In this document: one piece after another, positions 58,735 through 64,000 of the stretch | Layout of the letters: each line of letters starts with the position of its first letter | Numbering within the stretch: position 1 is the first letter of the stretch | From: Clostridiales bacterium | GTDB lineage: Bacteria; Bacillota; Clostridia; Oscillospirales; Oscillospiraceae | NCBI GenBank assembly: GCA_004557655.1 | Contig: SFGJ01000002.1 | Span: forward strand, 62,001 to 126,000 | Reading direction: 5' to 3' | DNA: 64,000 nucleotides | Notes under the pieces: model-generated | Told to the model about the DNA's origin: nothing | The model's database searches: none | What the model saw: only the letters and a program-made list of their open reading frames with translations | Made by a program: the position numbers and the translations under genes

Positions 58735-59886
58735 ATGACGAAAATTGATATTGTGTCCGGTTTTTTGGGCGCAGGGAAGACGACCCTCATTAAGAAGCTG
58801 CTGGCGGAGGCCTTTTCGGGGGAAAAGCTGGTGCTCATTGAAAACGAGTTCGGAGAGATCAGCATTGACGGCGGATTCCTGAAGGAGTCCGGCGTACAGA
58901 TCAGCGAGATGTCCTCCGGGTGCATTTGCTGCTCGCTGGTGGGGGATTTCGGCAAGGCACTGGTGGATGTGCAGAAGCAGTTTGCCCCGGACCGCATCCT
59001 CATTGAGCCCTCCGGTGTGGGTAAGCTGTCGGATGTGATCCTGGCGGTGGAAAACACTGTGAAGGATGTGCCGGAGATGAAGCTGAACTCCTTCGTCACC
59101 GTGGCGGACGCCTCCAAGGTGAAGGTATACATGAAGAATTTCGGTGAGTTCTACAACAACCAGATTGAGACTGCCGGCACTATTATTTTAAGCCGCACCC
59201 AGAAGGTCAGCCCCGAGAAGCTGCAAGCCGCCGCAGCGCTGCTGCGGGAGAAGAACCCGGACGCGGCCATCATCACCACGCCCTGGGATGAGCTGAGCGG
59301 CAAAACCATTCTCGCCGCCATGGAGAAGGTGTCTCTGGCGGACGAGCTGATGGAGCGCATCCGGGCAGAGCATGAGGCGGAGGAAGAGGAGCACCACCAC
59401 CATGCCCATGAGGATGAGGAGCATGAGCACCACCATCACGATGACCATGATGGGGACGAGCATGACCATCATCACGACCAGGAAGAGGGTGCGTGCTGCC
59501 ATGAGGCCCATCATGATCATGACCATGATCACGACGGGCATGAGCACCACCATCATGACGGCGGGGAGTGTGACGATCCCCACTGCGCCTGCCACCATCA
59601 TCACCACCATGCCGACGAGGTGTTCACAAGCTGGGGCGCGGAGACCCCCAAGACCTTCACCGAGACGGACATCCGCCGGATCCTCGCGGAGCTGGATACC
59701 GGCGCCTACGGCGCCATCCTCCGGGCCAAGGGCATTGTGCCCACAGAGGGCGGCAAGTGGCTGCACTTTGACTATGTTCCCCAAGAGCATGAGGTGCGCT
59801 TCGGCGCGGCGGACTACACCGGCCGGCTGTGCGTCATCGGCTCCAAGCTGGACGAAGGCAAGCTGAAGACCCTGTTCAGCCTGTAA
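58735..59886 (+). CDS. CobW/ZNG1-type GTPase metallochaperone with His-rich loop
   Basis: 383-residue P-loop GTPase of the COG0523 group. Walker A GFLGAGKT at 9-16; ENEFGEISIDGGFL; the metal-binding CxCC as GCICC (63-66); DRILIEPSGVGK. Between the GTPase and the C-terminal CobW domain (about 297-383) lies a stretch of about 80 residues (213-296) with over 30 His plus Asp, Glu and Cys, a likely metal store or transfer arm. Family members deliver zinc, cobalt or other metals; zinc is the most likely here (inference). A palindrome covers its promoter. 16 bases from the next GTPase gene. Confidence 0.92.
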   Translation: MTKIDIVSGFLGAGKTTLIKKLLAEAFSGEKLVLIENEFGEISIDGGFLKESGVQISEMSSGCICCSLVGDFGKALVDVQKQFAPDRILIEPSGVGKLSDVILAVENTVKDVPEMKLNSFVTVADASKVKVYMKNFGEFYNNQIETAGTIILSRTQKVSPEKLQAAAALLREKNPDAAIITTPWDELSGKTILAAMEKVSLADELMERIRAEHEAEEEEHHHHAHEDEEHEHHHHDDHDGDEHDHHHDQEEGACCHEAHHDHDHDHDGHEHHHHDGGECDDPHCACHHHHHHADEVFTSWGAETPKTFTETDIRRILAELDTGAYGAILRAKGIVPTEGGKWLHFDYVPQEHEVRFGAADYTGRLCVIGSKLDEGKLKTLFSL

Positions 59887-59902
59887 GGGAGAAAGAGCAA
59901 GT

Positions 59903-60832
59903 ATGGATATTCCCGTATATCTCATCGCCGGATTTCTGGACGCCGGCAAAACAGAATTTATTAACGGCATTCTCCGGGACGGTTTTGCCGCCGAGGACCG
60001 CACTCTGCTCATTTGCTGCGAGGAAGGCGAGGAGGAGTACGATCCCAAGGCGCTGAACAATGTGTTCACCTACACCGTGGAGGATCAGGCTGAGCTGACC
60101 GTCGAGCTGCTGAAAAAGCTGGAGAAGCAATATAAGCCCAAGCAGGTCATTATAGAGTACAACGGCATGTGGATGATGGAGCCGCTGTACCGCCAGGCGC
60201 TGCCGGGAAACTGGGTGCTGTATCAGATCATCTGCCTCATGGACGCCCACACCTTTGAGCCGTACCTGAAAAACATGGGGCAGCTGGTGATGGAGAAGGT
60301 GTCCAACGCCGATATGCTTATCTTCAACCGCTGCAACGAACAGCTCCGCTCCCAGCTACGGACCAAAAATCTGCGCATGGCCAACCGCCGGGCAGACATC
60401 TATCTGGAGAACGAGGACGGCACCAGCGAGGAGTATGTCACCGAGGACATGATGCCGTTTGACCTGTCATCGGGGCATCTGGAGGTGGCGGACGAGGACT
60501 ACGGCATTTGGTATGTGGATCTCATGGATCACCCGGAGCGTTACGAGGGGGTCACGGTGACCTTCAAGGCGCTGATGTGCCACTCCAAGAAGTACAAGGG
60601 CATTGACTGCCCGGGCCGCTTTGCCATGGTGTGCTGCGAGAACGACATGCAGTTCCTGGCTCTGGTGTGCAAGGGCCAGGGCATGGACCGCTTTAAGAAC
60701 CGGGACTGGGTGAAGATCCATGCTACGGTGAAAAAGGAAGACTGCGTGGCCTACCAGGGCCAGGGGCCGGTGCTGTATGTGGACCGAATCAGCGCCTGCC
60801 AGAAGCCGGAGCAGGAGACGGTGTCCTTTTAA
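59903..60832 (+). CDS. Variant CobW-like GTPase fused to an OB-like domain
   Basis: 309 residues. Walker A is GFLDAGKT (10-17), close to its neighbour's GFLGAGKT, but the CxCC motif is absent; at the ENEFGEISID position it has ICCEEGEEEYD. The GTPase part ends near 190. The C-terminal part (about 195-300: YEGVTVTFKALMCHSKK, GRFAMVCCENDMQFLALVC, WVKIHATVKKED) resembles the C-terminal domain of YcgQ/TIGR03943 (DUF1980) proteins, which occur next to CobW genes in Zur-controlled loci. The match is by eye. Cotranscribed with the upstream GTPase. Confidence 0.82.
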   Translation: MDIPVYLIAGFLDAGKTEFINGILRDGFAAEDRTLLICCEEGEEEYDPKALNNVFTYTVEDQAELTVELLKKLEKQYKPKQVIIEYNGMWMMEPLYRQALPGNWVLYQIICLMDAHTFEPYLKNMGQLVMEKVSNADMLIFNRCNEQLRSQLRTKNLRMANRRADIYLENEDGTSEEYVTEDMMPFDLSSGHLEVADEDYGIWYVDLMDHPERYEGVTVTFKALMCHSKKYKGIDCPGRFAMVCCENDMQFLALVCKGQGMDRFKNRDWVKIHATVKKEDCVAYQGQGPVLYVDRISACQKPEQETVSF

Positions 60833-60863
60833 TGCCGGGGGATTTGGACCGGTCTTACAATGA

Positions 60864-60907
60864 CAAAAATAGCCGCACGGGGTATACTCCGTGCGGCTAT
60901 TTTTTAT
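60864..60907. terminator. Bidirectional terminator after the CobW pair
   Basis: AAAAATAGCCGCACGG pairs with CCGTGCGGCTATTTTT around GGTATACT; serves the convergent genes. Confidence 0.93.
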
Positions 60908-62589
60908 AAATCGTGGATGTCACGCAGCAGATCCTCTAACGGCAGACGGCGGAGGGTATCCTCCAAAGAATGCTCCGGGGCAGGAGGCTGGGGCGCTTCC
61001 TCTGCGGGGGAGACAGCGGATTCCGGCTTTTCCGTGGGCTCCGCTGCAGCTTTTTCGGCAGGTTCTTCCGAGGTCGGTCCGTCTTCCGGCACGGAAGGCT
61101 CATCCTCGGGTTCGGCGGGGGAATTTTCTTCCGGCTGCTGCGGTTCCGGCTGGGAGGGGGCTTCCTCCGCAGGCTGCTCCGGTTCCTCGGGGGTGGGCAT
61201 CTCCTCGGCGGCAGGTGTTTCAGCCGGCGGCTGCTCCCCGGGAGCGGCAGGGGCCTCCGCAGGCACCTCGGTGGCCGGCAGGCGCAGCTTCTTGCCACGG
61301 CTGATACACACGGCGGCCAGAATGATCACCAGCAGCAGTAAAACAGCCGCCGCGCCGCCGGCAATGTACACATACAGTATAGGCACACGCATCGTCCGGC
61401 CGTCGTCGGTAAAGACGGCGCCGCTGAAACGCTGCAATGTACCGCTCTGAGAATCATAGGTATGGCAGCCATAGTTCCCGTCGGCATCCATGAGGTAGAG
61501 GACGCAGAAGTCCTGCAGGGAGGCATCCCGGTATTTCCAGCCCTTGAGGATGTGGCCGAAGGCCTCCACATCGCAGAGGGTGAGGCCGGGGATGGATTCC
61601 TTTTCGGCGGGAACGCCGGTATAGACATAGGTGGTGGCCCCGCAGACGATGGGCAGATAGGGAGACTGCACGCCTTCGGCTTCATCATAAAGGTAGAAGC
61701 CTGCCGCCAGGGTGTCCTGATTCACCAGATACAGCAGCATCTGTCCGGCGGCGTTGGTCCAGGCGGGGAGCTCCTCACCGCTGTAGGGCACGGTGGTGGG
61801 GCTGAAGCCCGCGGGAGGCGTGACACCGTCAGTGTCCTGCATAACACCCAGGCTCTCGCCATTCAAGCTGAAGAACACCGTGGGCTCCCGGGCCACCTTG
61901 ACGGTGATGTTGTAGGTTTTGGCGGAGCTGTCCTCGGCGGTGACCACAACGGCCACCTTATTTTCCCCGCCCTGCAGCGCCACTTCTCCGTCACCCTGCA
62001 CCGTGGCCTTGGAGTCCGAGGGGGTGGCGGTGAAGGTGATCTGATTCGTTCTCAGCGGCAGGGAGAGGGTGTAGTCCGTGATGGTCGGATCAAAGGCGGG
62101 GGTCAGCTCACCGGCGCTGACGGTGAGGGAGGCGAGGGCGTTGTTGCCGCTCTTGCCCGGGGTGCTGGGGGTGTAGTCCGGCTCGCTGTCATCAGGCTCG
62201 GAGGCGGAAACGATGGACACCGAGGCGCTGCCGGAGGGTGTTTCATTGCCGTTCCCGTCCATGGAAAAGGAGCCCTTGGAGATCCAAACCGTCCCCGTGC
62301 CGGTGTCATTGGCCCGGAACACAAGCTGATTGACGCGGTTCTCCCCCTCGAAGCCCATGGGATCCAGGTCGCCGGACTCCCATGTGAGGTTAGCGGAATA
62401 GGCCACGGAATAGGTCCACACCTTGCACCCGGCGGGCACGGTGATGGTAAAGGCCACGGTACGGCCCACGCTGACGGTGCTCTGCCCGGCGGAAACCGAA
62501 AAGGATGCGGCGTGGCTCACCTGCACCGTTGCAAGGAGCATGGCGCACAGCAGCGCAAGGCTGACAAAATATTTTTTCAGTAGTTTCAT
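60904..62589 (-). CDS. Type I membrane protein with Ig/cohesin-like and cadherin-like domains
   Basis: 561 residues. Signal peptide 1-28 (MKLLKKYF...VSHA-A). Residues about 29-130 form an Ig-like domain (SVSAGQSTVSVGRTVAFTITVPAG ... GTVWISKGSF) resembling cohesin-type folds; about 150-235 is a cadherin-like beta-sandwich (LASLTVSAGELTPAFDPTITDYTL); about 235-400 is an unassigned extracellular region with W and Y. One membrane helix lies at about 405-430, then a 130-residue Pro/Glu/Ala-rich cytosolic tail ending in an amphipathic LEDTLRRLPLEDLLRDIHDL. It begins 11 bases after the glucosaminidase stop, so the two are cotranscribed. Function unknown; a surface receptor or scaffold is plausible. 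Confidence 0.82.
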   Translation of the reverse strand: MKLLKKYFVSLALLCAMLLATVQVSHAASFSVSAGQSTVSVGRTVAFTITVPAGCKVWTYSVAYSANLTWESGDLDPMGFEGENRVNQLVFRANDTGTGTVWISKGSFSMDGNGNETPSGSASVSIVSASEPDDSEPDYTPSTPGKSGNNALASLTVSAGELTPAFDPTITDYTLSLPLRTNQITFTATPSDSKATVQGDGEVALQGGENKVAVVVTAEDSSAKTYNITVKVAREPTVFFSLNGESLGVMQDTDGVTPPAGFSPTTVPYSGEELPAWTNAAGQMLLYLVNQDTLAAGFYLYDEAEGVQSPYLPIVCGATTYVYTGVPAEKESIPGLTLCDVEAFGHILKGWKYRDASLQDFCVLYLMDADGNYGCHTYDSQSGTLQRFSGAVFTDDGRTMRVPILYVYIAGGAAAVLLLLVIILAAVCISRGKKLRLPATEVPAEAPAAPGEQPPAETPAAEEMPTPEEPEQPAEEAPSQPEPQQPEENSPAEPEDEPSVPEDGPTSEEPAEKAAAEPTEKPESAVSPAEEAPQPPAPEHSLEDTLRRLPLEDLLRDIHDL

Positions 62590-62600
62590 AGCTCACCTAT

Positions 62601-64000
62601 TCATTTCTGCACGATGTTTGTCTTGCCCAAAATGTGATTCTTAATGGACAGCAGTGTCGTTGCTCCGATGGCTTTGCCGGAGAACTGAACCGCCCTGGCA
62701 TAAGCGCCCGAAAGCGCCTTCTTTTCCAAAATGTGGTTCTTCACCGCCAGCAAGTCTGTGGCCGCGATCCTACCGTCACCATCGGCATCGCCATACACCA
62801 CGCAGGTGTAGGTATAGGTCCCGGCGGCGTCCTGGATGGTCAGCACCTGGCCGGTAGCGACCAGGGCACTGCCCGCAACGGCCTCTCCCCTGGCGGTGAC
62901 GGTGACGGTGGCATTCTTATTCACCGACTTGATCTGAGAAATCAGGCTCTGCACAGGGGTGCCCAGGGTGAAGCCGGAGAGGTAGGAGTCCGACAGCCGC
63001 AGATTCAGCTCATTCACATAGTCATAGTTCCCAGAGGGACCGGGGTCCGGCTCGGGATTGGGCTCGGGATTGGGCTCAGGTTCAGGTTCGGGTTCGGGCT
63101 CCGGGTCCACATATTCATCCTCGTACCTGGCCGTGGGCAGCTTGGTCACAGCGGGCATATTCTCCAAAACGGGGACGGAGAAGGTCAGCTCCGAGTCCGC
63201 CAATCCGTTTTTCACATAGGCCTGATAGATATTCCAGCCGCCGGATAGGTAGGCGTAGGTGATGTCGGTAGCGTACTGATAGCTATAGGTATACAGGGGA
63301 GTGAAGTTGAAGCGTTGGAGGAAGGTCGTGTCCTGGCCGTCCTCTATGTAGTTACGGAAGATGAACCACGCGCCGCCCAGCAGGGCCTTGTAGCTGGTGT
63401 CCCAGCCTTTGCTTTGGGCGTAGAGAATACCGTTGTAGTTGGGATCATCGCCGTAGGCGCCGACATTGAAGAAATTATAGTATTTTTTGCCGTCGCTGAG
63501 GGGATAGCCGGTGGCGTTTTGGGTGGCACCGGTACCGATCTCATCCCGGGCCTTCACCGCCAGAAAGATGGGGCTGACCCCGGTGACGGTGACCTTCTCC
63601 AGGCTGTTGGCCGCATCGGTCTTGCCCTCGCTGCGCAGGCGCTGGATCTCCGTCTGCTTCTGCTTTTCCAGCTCCTCCTTGGACCCGGCCTTGATGAATT
63701 CGTCGATGATCTCGTCCGTGGCCCAAACGCATTTCGCCAGCACCTTCTTGATCTGCTCATGGGTCACGCTCTCGCCGCCGGAGAGCTTTTCAAAGGCAAT
63801 GCAGGTGCCGTCTGTCAGGTAGGAACGGGGGTCCATGTAATAGGCCACCGTCTCCCGGCTGGCGGCGTACCAGCCCGGCTCAAACTGCCTCCACTCTCCG
63901 GTAGAGCTATCGTAAGCGCCGGGGGCCGTGGAGCGCTGGGCGGTGTCATAAGACCAATGCAGCAGCGCCCGGCCCAAGGTGGACTCGTTTTCCAGGGCCT
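62601..64000 (-). CDS. Glucosaminidase (LytD-like autolysin) with dockerin, 5' end missing
   Basis: Open at the window edge; at least 465 residues. The visible N-terminal part is an endo-beta-N-acetylglucosaminidase domain (NESTLGRALLHWSYD, GWYAASRETVAYYMDPRSYL, then KKYYNFFNVGAYGDDPNYNG and GGAWFIFRNYIEDGQDT), which cleaves peptidoglycan glycan strands. A Pro/Glu-repeat linker lies at about 63040-63115, a short middle region follows, and the C-terminus (about 62605-62800) is a dockerin-like module: first repeat DADGDGRIAATD complete, second repeat degenerate. The catalytic Glu is probably the one in NESTLG. Cotranscribed with the membrane protein at 60904. Confidence 0.9.
   Translation of the reverse strand, partial: ALENESTLGRALLHWSYDTAQRSTAPGAYDSSTGEWRQFEPGWYAASRETVAYYMDPRSYLTDGTCIAFEKLSGGESVTHEQIKKVLAKCVWATDEIIDEFIKAGSKEELEKQKQTEIQRLRSEGKTDAANSLEKVTVTGVSPIFLAVKARDEIGTGATQNATGYPLSDGKKYYNFFNVGAYGDDPNYNGILYAQSKGWDTSYKALLGGAWFIFRNYIEDGQDTTFLQRFNFTPLYTYSYQYATDITYAYLSGGWNIYQAYVKNGLADSELTFSVPVLENMPAVTKLPTARYEDEYVDPEPEPEPEPEPNPEPNPEPDPGPSGNYDYVNELNLRLSDSYLSGFTLGTPVQSLISQIKSVNKNATVTVTARGEAVAGSALVATGQVLTIQDAAGTYTYTCVVYGDADGDGRIAATDLLAVKNHILEKKALSGAYARAVQFSGKAIGATTLLSIKNHILGKTNIVQK

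Noticed and set aside
59390..59620. Simple-sequence expansion or artefact in the GTPase gene
   Set aside because: The CAT/CAC-rich stretch keeps the frame, mixes His with Asp, Glu and Cys using different codons, and is flanked by intact GTPase and C-terminal domains.
63000..63120. Tandem repeat or CRISPR-like array in the surface protein gene
   Set aside because: It is an in-frame Pro/Glu codon repeat (linker), with 6-base periodicity and no spacers.

Overview
The window looks like a chromosomal segment of a Gram-positive, spore-forming anaerobe of the class Clostridia, most likely an Oscillospirales (Oscillospiraceae/Ruminococcaceae-like) gut bacterium. This is inferred from a GC-rich sequence with Firmicutes-type gene neighbourhoods (gdpP-rplI-dnaB, tilS-hpt-ftsH, ctsR-mcsA-clpC, murI-ywiB-argS, rny-ymdB, dnaX next to SRP RNA), AGGAGG ribosome binding sites, sporulation genes spmAB, an 8Fe-ferredoxin, and a dockerin-type surface protein. 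No phage, transposase, CRISPR array, rRNA or tRNA gene was seen.

Layout. 1-94 is the tail of rpsR. 385-1479 is a small, AT-richer accessory pair: a divergent XRE repressor and a membrane-anchored protein of unknown function, separated by two palindromic operators. RNase J (minus) has a long leader. 3649-11862 is one housekeeping operon (gdpP, rplI, dnaB, tilS, hpt, lepB, ftsH). 12207-17213 is a complete branched-chain amino acid ABC importer (livJHMGF), followed by a TSUP permease. 18037-21455 is the ctsR-mcsA-clpC stress operon with two perfect CtsR boxes but no mcsB. 21695-36710 is a mosaic of small operons: ferredoxin, trmN-like/rsmI, AbrB, spmAB, murI-ywiB-argS, an rRNA methyltransferase, an amidase, then rny, ymdB, a YbaK-like gene, a SbcD/YhaO-like gene, an asparaginase and a DUF2500 gene. 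proS and a second small XRE gene follow.

39103-54983 is the S10-spc-alpha ribosomal protein supercluster (rpsJ to rplQ, including secY, adk, map, infA and rpoA). It has an unusual 389-base promoter/leader region, a 190-base gap after rpsJ and a foldback element between rpsN and rpsH. 55153-58568 holds secG, lexA, a ybaB family gene, dnaX and the SRP RNA. 58735-60832 encodes two CobW-type GTPases, one with a very His-rich loop and one fused to an OB-like domain, probably for metal (zinc) handling. 60904-64000 (minus) encodes a dockerin-bearing glucosaminidase, cut by the window edge, and a membrane protein with Ig/cadherin-like ectodomains.

Most of the window is conserved core genome. The least explained signals are: (i) a ~168-base dispersed intergenic element present twice, with a compensatory base change in a hairpin; (ii) loss of mcsB and of the second McsA zinc finger while ClpC keeps its phosphoarginine-docking glutamates; (iii) the CobW gene pair; (iv) a possible self-contained dockerin/cohesin-like envelope pair; (v) an 18-bp perfect inverted repeat whose loop is the -35 box of the ribosomal supercluster promoter.
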